Shown here one piece after another: positions 1-5,697 of a DNA stretch of 7,117 nt. The stretch comes from an uncultured Holosporaceae bacterium (GTDB taxonomy: Bacteria; Pseudomonadota; Alphaproteobacteria; CAISOG01). The stretch spans positions 1 to 7,117 of the forward strand of contig CAISOG010000236.1 of the NCBI GenBank assembly GCA_903887035.1, written 5' to 3'. The notes beneath the pieces are model-generated. The model saw only the letters and a program-made list of their open reading frames with translations. It made no database searches and was not told the DNA's origin. Within the stretch, counting starts at the first letter, position 1. Every line of letters begins with the position of its first letter. The translations under genes were made by a program, and so were the position numbers.

Positions 1-443
1 CGCTTGAAAATGCGCCGTATTGTCATGGGGTTAAGCCAGGAAAAACTGGCCGAGCGCCTGGGCATAACCTTCAACAAATCCAAAAATATGAACGCGGCCA
101 AAATCGGATCAGCGCCGGGCGCCTGTTTCGCCTAAGCCAGTTGTTGCAGGTTGAGGTGGCCTATTTCATTAACGATCACGATTGGGCTGAGCAATCCCTG
201 CCCGCCAACACCCACCAGCTGACCTCCGCCGTGGCGGAGGATCGTGCGCCGTTGGAACAGCCCGATTGGCGCAACCAGGAAAGCATGGATTTGCTGCGTC
301 ATTACTACAACATTGGCGACCGCGACCTGCGCAAACGGGTGATGGAGATCGTCAAATCCATGGCGCAACACAGCAGCACCGATGGTGGCACTGGGGGCAG
401 CGGCACTAGCGATGGCGGCAGCGCCGAGTCCTCCGCCGCCTAG
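1..443 (+). pseudogene. XRE-family helix-turn-helix transcriptional regulator, 5' partial, frameshifted
   Basis: Frame 1 from base 1 reads RLKMRRIVMGLSQEKLAERL then GITF, the first helices of an XRE/Cro-type DNA-binding domain, but soon meets a stop at 133-135. From about 75 the next frame continues the domain without a gap: QIQKYERGQNRISAGRLFRL, then SQLLQVEVAYF, and runs to the TAG at 441-443. Family members read GITFQQIQKYERG here, so a single missing C after TTC (70-72) explains the break. The C-terminal part has a helical stretch (LLRHYYNIGDRDLRKRVMEI) and ends in a Gly/Ser/Asp-rich low-complexity tail. Such short XRE proteins are common alphaproteobacterial regulators that bind DNA as dimers; the target is unknown. 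The true start lies before the window. The shift could be a real mutation or a sequencing error. A truncated product starting at TTG 141 would lack the DNA-binding helices, so I do not call it a gene. Confidence 0.8.
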
Positions 444-462
444 CCGCCGCCTGGCTTTCTCG

Positions 463-509
463 CCCCCCGCTTCCACCCTTAAAGCGTGACCATCTGGCGT
501 AACGGGGGG
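463..509 (+). other. GC stem-loop candidate between the XRE remnant and mreD
   Basis: CCCCCCG at 463-469 is perfectly complementary to CGGGGGG at 503-509, leaving a 33-base loop, and is followed only by TTTG. It could be a weak terminator after the regulator or a leader structure ahead of mreD. The long loop and short T-run make either role uncertain. Confidence 0.2.
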
Positions 510-532
510 TTTGATGGCACGATGGCGGCATC

Positions 533-1051
533 ATGATTGTGCAACCACCCATTCCTAACCCCCTGCAACGCTGGTGGCGTGATTTTCAAGAATTTTTGCA
601 GGGGTTGTTACCGCTGCTGACCCTGCTGCTGGCGCTGGGGCTATCGCTGGTGCATCCCTGGCTTAGCCAGCTGGGGATGGTGGTGGTGTTTTACTGGGCG
701 GTGTATCGCCCCGATGTGTTGCGGCTGTCGATGATTATCGCCAGTGGCCTGTTGGCCGATATGGTGCGGGGAACACCGTTGGGCTGGCAAACCCTATTGA
801 TGCTAATCGCCTATCTGGTGGCGGTGCGGCAACGGCATTTGTTGACCAGCAAAAGTTTCTGGCAATTTTGGATTGGCTTTGCAGCCATCAGCGCGCTGCC
901 CGCGGCGACCAATTGGCTGTTTGCCTGCCTGTGGCTGACGCAATGGTTGTCGACCAGTGGGGCATTTTATAGTTGGGCAACCGCGGTTTGTTTGTTACCA
1001 TTGGGATCATACCTGTTAACCTGGGTACACCGCTGTTTACCGCATGCCTAG
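533..1051 (+). CDS. mreD: rod shape-determining protein MreD
   Basis: This is a 172-residue, strongly hydrophobic inner-membrane protein of the size and pattern of MreD, the membrane component of the elongasome that links MreB/MreC to lateral peptidoglycan synthesis. Likely membrane segments lie at about residues 22-40, 46-58, 64-76, 84-98, 110-136 and 146-165. The most family-like stretch is GLLADMVRGTPLGWQTLL (residues 72-89), matching the GLLxDxxxGTPLG signature. The start is ATG 533; no convincing Shine-Dalgarno sequence precedes it, though no better start is seen. It is followed after 47 bases by mrdA on the same strand, the usual order, so cotranscription is likely. mreC, normally just before mreD, is not there; the broken XRE gene takes its place. 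The family call is firm from sequence pattern plus neighbour. Confidence 0.88.
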   Translation: MIVQPPIPNPLQRWWRDFQEFLQGLLPLLTLLLALGLSLVHPWLSQLGMVVVFYWAVYRPDVLRLSMIIASGLLADMVRGTPLGWQTLLMLIAYLVAVRQRHLLTSKSFWQFWIGFAAISALPAATNWLFACLWLTQWLSTSGAFYSWATAVCLLPLGSYLLTWVHRCLPHA

Positions 1052-1077
1052 AGCTGGCCATGCTGCCTTAGGATACC

Positions 1078-1093
1078 CCCGCCTTTTTTCGGG
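1078..1093 (+). other. small hairpin just before mrdA start
   Basis: CCCG (1078-1081) pairs with CGGG (1090-1093) around a T-rich 8-base loop. It ends 5 bases before the mrdA ATG and covers the place where a ribosome binding site would be expected; only a weak CGGG-type match is seen there. It could lower mrdA translation, but a 4-bp stem may be chance. Confidence 0.2.
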
Positions 1094-1098
1094 CCATT

Positions 1099-2988
1099 AT
1101 GTCTATTAACTGGAAACAGCAGCGACTGGATGTTTTTAACCGCCGCGTTTTTGTGTTGGTGGGGGGGCAGCTGTTGCTGTTTTCGGTGCTGGCCGGGCGC
1201 CTTTTCCAGCTGCAGGTGACCCAGGGGGCACGCTATCAAACGCTGGCTGAGGATAACCGCATCCACTTAAGGGTGAATCCGCCCGTGCGTGGCCGCCTGT
1301 TGGATCGCAACGGCCAAGAGTTGGCGCACAACGCCCAAAACTTTCGCCTGCTGCTGCTGCCCGAAGAGATTGACGATCTGGGTGAGCTGGTGGAGCAGAT
1401 TGGCCGCCTGATCCCGCTGGATCCCGTGCAGACGGATCGCGCCAAAAAACTGGCCAAGCGGCGCGATGCCCCGCCGATAGCCCTGCGCCAACAGCTGAGT
1501 TGGGAGGAGGTGAGCCAGATAGAGTTGCACGCCTATGAGCTAAGCGGGGCAGAGATTGAGGAGGGGCAGAACCGTTCCTATCCACTGGCGCAGGCGGCGG
1601 CGCATGTGACCGGCTATATCGGCCCGCTGAGTGAGGCGGAGGCCAAGGCCAACAAAGAAGCCGCCAAGCAGGATCCGCAACGGCAAATCCATCCCCAGAA
1701 TGATCCCGCCCTGCTGCTGCCCGACTTTACCATTGGCAAGGCGGGGGTAGAAAAGCAGAATGAGTTGTGGTTGCGCGGGCGTTCCGGCTTTCGCCATGTT
1801 GAGGTGGATGCCCATGGCCGCGCCGTCCGCGAAATCGCCAACTATCCCCCCACCAATGGCCAGGATCTGTCGCTGCACCTGGATGGGCAGCTGCAAAGCT
1901 TTATTTACGAACGGCTGGGCGGCGAAAGCGGCAGCGTGGTGGTGATGAACGCCAACACCGGTGCGGTTTATGCCCTGGTCACCGCCCCCGCCTATAACCC
2001 CAATAGCTTTACGGGCGGCATTCCGATCAATCTGTGGCGCAGCCTGAATAACGATCCGCTCAACCCCCTGATTAACAAGGCTATTGCGGGCGAATATGCC
2101 CCCGGATCCACCATGAAAATGCTGACCGCCCTGGCCGCCCTGGAACATCGGGTGATTGCCCCCAGCGATCATATTTTTTGCAGCGGGCAATACAGCCTGG
2201 GCAACGCCGCCTTTCACTGTTGGAAAAAGGGGGGGCATGGCCGCGTCGATTTGCATCGCGCCCTGGTGCAATCTTGTGATGTGTATTTTTATGAGGTGTC
2301 GCGGCGGATGGGGATTGATCGCCTGGCCGCCGTTGCCAGCCAGTTTGGCCTGGGGCAGCTGACCAACATCGACTTGCCGGGTGAGCGTAAGGCGATGATG
2401 CCCACCCGCGCCTGGAAAAGAAAACAGTTTAAGGCGGGGTGGAGTGCGGGGGAATCGATTATCGCCGGCATTGGCCAGGGAATGGTGCTGACCACCCCAT
2501 TGCAATTGGCGGTGATGATGGCGGGGGTGATCAATGGTGGCAAAAAAATTACCCCGCAAATGGTGCAACGGGATGATGCCAATGCCCAGGCGCCCAGGAT
2601 GATTGATGCCAAGCCCGACCATTTGGCGCTGATCAAACAGGCGTTGGATGACGTGACCAATGACCCCAGCGGCACCGCCTATCGCGCCCGCATCACGGCG
2701 GGGGATGATGGCAATCTGTGGGCGATGGGCGGCAAAACCGGCACGTCACAGGTGCGCCGCATTACCGCGCGCGAACGCGAACAGGGGGTTAAGAAAAATG
2801 AGGAGTTGCCGTGGAAAAAGCGGGATCACGCCCTGTTCGTGGGCTATGCCCCGCTGGAAAATCCCCGCCTGGTGATCAGCGTGGTGATCGAACATGGCGG
2901 CAGTGGCGGCCACACCGCCGCCCCCATCGCCCGCGACATCATGGTGGCGGCACAACAACTGCTAAAGCTTAGCGATTCGGACAAATAG
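1099..2988 (+). CDS. mrdA: penicillin-binding protein 2 (peptidoglycan D,D-transpeptidase MrdA)
   Basis: A class B penicillin-binding protein that cross-links peptidoglycan during elongation; it is anchored in the inner membrane with its catalytic domain in the periplasm and works with RodA, MreC and MreD. At 629 residues the length is normal. A short cytoplasmic N-terminus is followed by one membrane helix (about 16-36) and the juxtamembrane motif RLFQLQV (34-40). The dimerisation-domain signature PVRGRLLDRNG is at 62-72. The transpeptidase domain occupies roughly residues 260-620. All three active-site motifs are intact: S337-T-M-K340 with nucleophile S337, S392-C-D394, and K546-T-G-T549. 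The start is ATG 1099, giving a typical PBP2 N-terminus. The gene lies 47 bases after mreD and is probably cotranscribed with it. rodA, which often follows, is missing; AT-rich DNA with an insertion sequence begins instead. Confidence 0.96.
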   Translation: MSINWKQQRLDVFNRRVFVLVGGQLLLFSVLAGRLFQLQVTQGARYQTLAEDNRIHLRVNPPVRGRLLDRNGQELAHNAQNFRLLLLPEEIDDLGELVEQIGRLIPLDPVQTDRAKKLAKRRDAPPIALRQQLSWEEVSQIELHAYELSGAEIEEGQNRSYPLAQAAAHVTGYIGPLSEAEAKANKEAAKQDPQRQIHPQNDPALLLPDFTIGKAGVEKQNELWLRGRSGFRHVEVDAHGRAVREIANYPPTNGQDLSLHLDGQLQSFIYERLGGESGSVVVMNANTGAVYALVTAPAYNPNSFTGGIPINLWRSLNNDPLNPLINKAIAGEYAPGSTMKMLTALAALEHRVIAPSDHIFCSGQYSLGNAAFHCWKKGGHGRVDLHRALVQSCDVYFYEVSRRMGIDRLAAVASQFGLGQLTNIDLPGERKAMMPTRAWKRKQFKAGWSAGESIIAGIGQGMVLTTPLQLAVMMAGVINGGKKITPQMVQRDDANAQAPRMIDAKPDHLALIKQALDDVTNDPSGTAYRARITAGDDGNLWAMGGKTGTSQVRRITAREREQGVKKNEELPWKKRDHALFVGYAPLENPRLVISVVIEHGGSGGHTAAPIARDIMVAAQQLLKLSDSDK

Positions 2989-3044
2989 GGGCATGATTGC
3001 CTTGTTATTCTGTTTAACCAAGCAATAATTTTTAAAATAGCTAT

Positions 3045-3074
3045 TGACCAAAATATATTTATATGTTTTGGTCA
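3045..3074 (+). terminator. AT-rich palindrome after mrdA: likely terminator, possibly an operator
   Basis: TGACCAAAA (3045-3053) is a perfect inverted copy of TTTTGGTCA (3066-3074). The 12 bases between are also largely self-complementary (TATA...TATA), and TTTTATTAAATTTTTA follows directly. That is the layout of a rho-independent terminator for the mreD-mrdA transcript, 57 bases after its stop codon. The stem is poor in GC, so strength is doubtful. Alternatively it is a dyad operator for the downstream 306-residue gene: with the insertion sequence removed its centre would be about 69 bases before that gene's ATG. Confidence 0.45.
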
Positions 3075-3082
3075 TTTTATTA

Positions 3083-3090
3083 AATTTTTA
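3083..3090. repeat. target site duplication, left copy
   Basis: AATTTTTA directly abuts the left end of the insertion sequence and is repeated exactly at 3808-3815. An 8-bp duplication is the size known for the IS1595 family. Confidence 0.9.
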
Positions 3091-3108
3091 GGGGCTGTAC
3101 CAGATAAC
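3091..3108 (+). repeat. IS left terminal inverted repeat
   Basis: GGGGCTGTACCAGATAAC, an exact reverse complement of the right end at 3790-3807. Its last base is also the final base of the transposase stop codon (TAG on the minus strand, 3110-3108), so the coding region runs right into the terminal repeat. Confidence 0.95.
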
Positions 3109-3764
3109 TATGTTAAGCGCCCATTAACCCATTGTTTTAGCTTATCTAATTGTAACTTTGGCGATGGGTTGTTAAAACGCCATTCGCACTCCTTTAAAAA
3201 TAGCTCAAAATGTGTCTTTGGTACACCATTAAATTTTCTCATATGACGCTTAGCCTGGTTCCAAAAATTCTCAATACCGTTTATATGATTGTGTTTATCT
3301 GCAAATATTTTGGAGTGATTGATCCTATAGTGCTTAAATCCTGAAACATCTAACGCATTATAAGATCTCCAACAATCGGAGTACACGATAGAATCTGGCA
3401 CAACTTTTGATGCGATAATAGGCAATAAGGTGGTGCTGGATGCATCTGAAATGACTTTTGTGTAAACCTTACCGCCGCGCTTTAATAGCCCAAATACAGG
3501 CACTTTTCCTGATGCACCCCGCCCTCGTAGCCCTTTGCGAGTGCCCCCAAAGTAGCTTTCATCGACCTCAATTTCCCCTTCAAAGACTTCGTAAGATTCC
3601 TGCTCGACTTGGGCGGCGATAATCTCACGAAGCCTTTGAAAATAATAGCTTCCTGTCTTGAAATTTACCCCAACAAGCGCCGACGCACACCGCGCCGTCG
3701 TCCCCGCCACAAAATGCTCCAGCAGTTTATCCTGCTTCGCCTTGCTTAATCGACTCTTCCTCAT
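3108..3764 (-). CDS. IS1595-family (ISXO2-like) DDE transposase
   Basis: A 218-residue transposase that cuts and joins the element's own ends. Family features seen are EIEVDESYFGG (catalytic Asp68), the Gly/Arg-rich loop GLRGRGASGK with VPVFGLLKRGG, YSDCWRSY (Asp130), and HINGIENFWNQAKRHMRKFNG (Glu165), ending with the WRFNN block (195-199). This fits the DD...E core of ISXO2-like transposases. The N-terminus (about 1-60) is short and lacks the cysteine-based zinc ribbon that longer IS1595 members carry, in keeping with the small IS1016 type. The start is ATG 3764: an in-frame TAG lies two codons upstream, so no longer form is possible, and GGATAGGGG just before it may serve as ribosome binding site. 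No frameshift or internal stop is present, so it is probably functional. Confidence 0.95.
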   Translation of the reverse strand: MRKSRLSKAKQDKLLEHFVAGTTARCASALVGVNFKTGSYYFQRLREIIAAQVEQESYEVFEGEIEVDESYFGGTRKGLRGRGASGKVPVFGLLKRGGKVYTKVISDASSTTLLPIIASKVVPDSIVYSDCWRSYNALDVSGFKHYRINHSKIFADKHNHINGIENFWNQAKRHMRKFNGVPKTHFELFLKECEWRFNNPSPKLQLDKLKQWVNGRLT

Positions 3765-3789
3765 CCCCTATCCAGTAACACATACCTGC

Positions 3790-3807
3790 GTTATCTGGTA
3801 CAGCCCC
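3790..3807 (-). repeat. IS right terminal inverted repeat
   Basis: GTTATCTGGTACAGCCCC on the plus strand, an exact reverse complement of the left end at 3091-3108. Similarity stops after 18 bp. The transposase promoter, if inside the element, must lie between here and 3765. Confidence 0.95.
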
Positions 3808-3815
3808 AATTTTTA
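3808..3815. repeat. target site duplication, right copy
   Basis: AATTTTTA directly follows the right end and matches 3083-3090 exactly. Joining 3090 to 3816 restores the site before insertion. Confidence 0.9.
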
Positions 3816-3840
3816 AACTAAGTGGCATTCGCTGACCACC

Positions 3841-3848
3841 AGAAAGGA
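3841..3848 (+). promoter_or_regulatory. ribosome binding site of the 306-residue gene
   Basis: AGAAAGGA, ending 5 bases before ATG 3854, is the clearest Shine-Dalgarno sequence in the window. It supports this start codon and supports the view that the unrecognised gene is really translated. Confidence 0.75.
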
Positions 3849-3853
3849 CAAAA

Positions 3854-4774
3854 ATGGCGCGTCAATCTAACAATCATGCATGGCAGGTAGATGATGGTGC
3901 AATCATTTGGGAGAATGTTCCAAACGGCGACCCGTCAGCCATTCAGGCCGAATTGCATGCGATGCATAAAAATGGGCGTGTGTACGTTCCAGAGAAGGGG
4001 GGGTGGCTGGTGGGGCGTATTTACACTCCAGAAATTAGCAATCGCATCAAAAAAGAACAATTCTCGTTGCCTGGGCATATGGATAGTGCACATTACGCTC
4101 TTTTTCCTAACGATGAACAGCAAGCATTTTTATCCGATCCAAGAAGATTTGTAACGACACATGGGTGTAGGCCAGATTTTTCTTTTACTTCAGTAAATTT
4201 GGATCCTTCGTATAACAATGTTCTCGTGAATGCCCCGCGTTGTCTTGCTGGTTTGGATATGATTGGGGCAAATATTCTGATTGGCTATCACAAGTCTGAA
4301 TCTGAAGGTGGCCAACCAATTGTTCTGCAAAGTGCCGATCTGAAGGATAGTCAGATAGTTGTTGGACATGCCACCCTGAACTGTAACATGGCGGGTTTGG
4401 CGGCGGCAAAAATTTTTGGTGAATGCCCAGGATCGTATTTTAATAATGCCCATGTAACTGGCACAAAATTTACTGGTAATGTTCGGCCGCGCCAATGCGT
4501 AACAGTTGGGGATCGTCAATGGATTTGCAACGGGCAATTGGATTATAACGCTGCCCAGAACATTCTTAATGCATTACCCAAGAACGATCCTACACCACCA
4601 AATTTTCCTCCTACAGGATATAATGTAACGGGGTCATCCATGCGTGGTGCATTCCTTTTCAAAGATTATTGTAAGTTTGAACATCTGACGCCAGAAAATT
4701 GTCGGCAGTTTACTGGATTAGATCCTGAGGTGGAAGAATTGGTGTTTGCAAACCCCTATGAATTATCCCGCTAA
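3854..4774 (+). CDS. hypothetical protein, AT-rich orphan with possible beta-solenoid region
   Basis: I do not recognise this 306-residue protein. It has no signal peptide or membrane segment, so it is probably cytoplasmic unless exported by another route. The N-terminal third (1-100) is mixed polar and aromatic (WENVPNGDP, EKGGWLVGRIY). Residues about 130-210 hold hydrophobic residues at roughly five-residue spacing (LDMIGANILI, SADLKDSQIVV, NNAHVTGTKFTGN), which loosely resembles a pentapeptide-repeat or other beta-solenoid fold; the match is weak. Eight cysteines are spread over the last two thirds (105, 130, 177, 191, 215, 225, 273, 283) without a clear CxxC metal motif. A proline-rich linker (PTPPNFPPTGY, 246-256) precedes a C-terminal block ending in EVEELVFANPYELSR. 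The start is well supported by AGAAAGGA. It is transcribed away from the insertion sequence, which sits 46 bases upstream and may have cut off or changed its promoter. Its low G+C and AT-ending codons differ from its neighbours, suggesting acquisition by transfer. That it is a real gene is likely; function is unknown. Confidence 0.75.
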   Translation: MARQSNNHAWQVDDGAIIWENVPNGDPSAIQAELHAMHKNGRVYVPEKGGWLVGRIYTPEISNRIKKEQFSLPGHMDSAHYALFPNDEQQAFLSDPRRFVTTHGCRPDFSFTSVNLDPSYNNVLVNAPRCLAGLDMIGANILIGYHKSESEGGQPIVLQSADLKDSQIVVGHATLNCNMAGLAAAKIFGECPGSYFNNAHVTGTKFTGNVRPRQCVTVGDRQWICNGQLDYNAAQNILNALPKNDPTPPNFPPTGYNVTGSSMRGAFLFKDYCKFEHLTPENCRQFTGLDPEVEELVFANPYELSR

Positions 4775-4797
4775 TCTACCTCTTTGCCTCTGCATCA

Positions 4798-4826
4798 ATA
4801 CCCCAATGGAATAGCAGTCGGGGTAT
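4798..4826 (+). other. short inverted repeat after the 306-residue gene
   Basis: ATACCCC (4798-4804) is the inverted copy of GGGGTAT (4820-4826) around a 15-base loop, 23 bases after the stop codon. No T-run follows on either strand, so it is not a standard intrinsic terminator. Otherwise I see nothing in 4775-4966, the gap between two convergent genes. Confidence 0.2.
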
Positions 4827-4966
4827 ACAGCCAGCTCGCCCAGCGGCGGGATTAGGTCTAAGGGTTCTGGGGTCATCACTTACTCTGGCAACAGGGCGTC
4901 CAGGCCACGTTGACCCAAAATGGCGAACAGGCAGAACCCGCCTTTGTCTTACCCCCGCCATGCCCC

Positions 4967-5494
4967 CTATCCGGCGCGGCCGCCCTTAATAATGCCGGTG
5001 CCTGGCACGGCCACCCGTCGTTCGGGTCCATCATAGTTGCTGTCATGGGCGCGGCGGCGATCGGGGCCAAAATAGTCTGGCGCGCGCACAAAGGGGCGGG
5101 GATGCTCAATCACCTCCACCAGGCGGGAATACAACGCCTTGGCGGTAATGGGCTTGGTCATCACCTCATTCGCGCCGGCATCACGGGCGGCCAACACCCG
5201 TTCCCGCTCAGTATAGCCACTAATCACAATGATCGGCACAAAGGGATCGGCACTATCCTCAGCATTACGCACCTGTTTGGTAAATTCGATGCCGTTCATC
5301 GGCTTCATCATGATATCGACCAGGATGACATCAATCGCAAATTCTTTCAGGCGGTTAAAGGCGGTTTCCGCATCCTCCGCCTCATAGATATTGGTAATGC
5401 CCCACGCCTGCAAAATCACCCGAATCAGGCTGCGCATGCTTTTGCTGTCATCCACCAGCAGAATATTCAGAACATTAAAGCGGTAACCGGACAC
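4967..5494 (-). CDS. single-domain (CheY-like) response regulator with GPDRR-type tail
   Basis: This 175-residue protein has a receiver domain at about 7-130: the acidic pair D15-D16 in NILLVDDS, the phospho-accepting D60 in ILVDIMM, switch residue S92 in VISGY, and K114 in MTKPI. All residues needed for phosphorylation by a histidine kinase are present. There is no DNA-binding or enzymatic output domain. Instead a basic tail repeats a motif, YFGPDRRRA (141-149) and YDGPERR (154-160), a tail I know from alphaproteobacterial receiver proteins but whose job I cannot state. It probably acts by protein contact in the cytoplasm; no kinase gene is nearby, so the pathway is open. The start is GTG 5494, the only good choice because an in-frame TGA lies two codons upstream. 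It converges with the 306-residue gene and diverges from the ELM1-family gene. Confidence 0.92.
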   Translation of the reverse strand: MSGYRFNVLNILLVDDSKSMRSLIRVILQAWGITNIYEAEDAETAFNRLKEFAIDVILVDIMMKPMNGIEFTKQVRNAEDSADPFVPIIVISGYTERERVLAARDAGANEVMTKPITAKALYSRLVEVIEHPRPFVRAPDYFGPDRRRAHDSNYDGPERRVAVPGTGIIKGGRAG

Positions 5495-5514
5495 GAATCA
5501 GCGAGGCCTTTGAA

Positions 5515-5534
5515 GGTTAAGGTTGGGGTTAGGG
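5515..5534 (+). other. G-rich tract in the divergent intergenic region, possible G-quadruplex
   Basis: GGTTAAGGTTGGGGTTAGGG contains four G-runs of at least two separated by 2-4 bases, enough for a two-layer quadruplex on the plus strand. It starts 21 bases upstream of the response regulator's GTG, within its probable leader or promoter, where the transcript would be C-rich. Function is inferred only from its form. Confidence 0.25.
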
Positions 5535-5622
5535 TGACCGCAATGTTAAGGGCTTTTGCCCGAAAACAACAGCCCACTTTGCAAGACTAACCCACAAAAA
5601 TCAACCGAAAATCACCATGTTG

Positions 5623-5664
5623 CCATCACCCCACCCTGCGGGAACCAAATAGGGATGGTTTTTT
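5623..5664 (+). other. terminator-like stem and T-run ahead of the ELM1-family gene
   Basis: CCATC (5623-5627) pairs with GATGG (5654-5658), followed directly by six Ts (5659-5664). Inside it, CCC (5634-5636) and GGG (5640-5642) form a small hairpin. No plus-strand gene lies upstream, so if real it would be a leader attenuator for the ELM1-family gene. The stem is short and the evidence weak. The rest of 5495-5697 holds no recognisable gene and no clear -35/-10 pair. Confidence 0.2.
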
Positions 5665-5697
5665 GGCGGATTGGGCGCTATTTTGCCATTTTTATTG

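Larger units (their letters stand above)
3091..3807 (-). mobile_element. complete IS1595-family (IS1016-like) insertion sequence
   Basis: The element is 717 bp long, bounded by perfect 18-bp inverted repeats and flanked by 8-bp direct repeats AATTTTTA. It carries one intact transposase gene on the minus strand that fills nearly all of it. The GGGGCTGT-type ends, small size, 8-bp duplication and transposase type fit the IS1595 family, most like the IS1016 group; the subgroup is from memory, not a search. Exact repeats and an intact reading frame point to recent insertion and probable activity. It lies in the AT-rich stretch between mrdA and the 306-residue gene, 46 bases before that gene's start codon. 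Confidence 0.93.

Noticed and set aside
141..443. A 100-residue protein starting at TTG 141
   Set aside because: It is the C-terminal part of the frameshifted XRE regulator; the sequence before 141 in the same frame still encodes conserved family residues, so 141 is not a natural start.
1540..2622. A 360-codon open frame on the minus strand opposite mrdA
   Set aside because: It lies wholly inside mrdA, is rich in His/Gly/Ile as expected for the reverse of GC-rich coding DNA, and matches no family I know.
4880..4951. A minus-strand open stretch of 22 codons reading GGFCLFAILGQRGLDALLPE before a stop
   Set aside because: It looks protein-like, but it is closed by a stop on the upstream side and has no ATG, GTG or TTG start in a useful position; probably chance or an untraceable remnant.
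4776..4961. A 61-codon minus-strand open frame after the 306-residue gene
   Set aside because: It is basic and Arg/Pro-rich with no recognisable motif, and has no ribosome binding site that stands out.
4910..5590. A 226-codon plus-strand open frame opposite the response regulator
   Set aside because: It overlaps the well-supported response regulator gene almost completely and has the composition of an antisense shadow.
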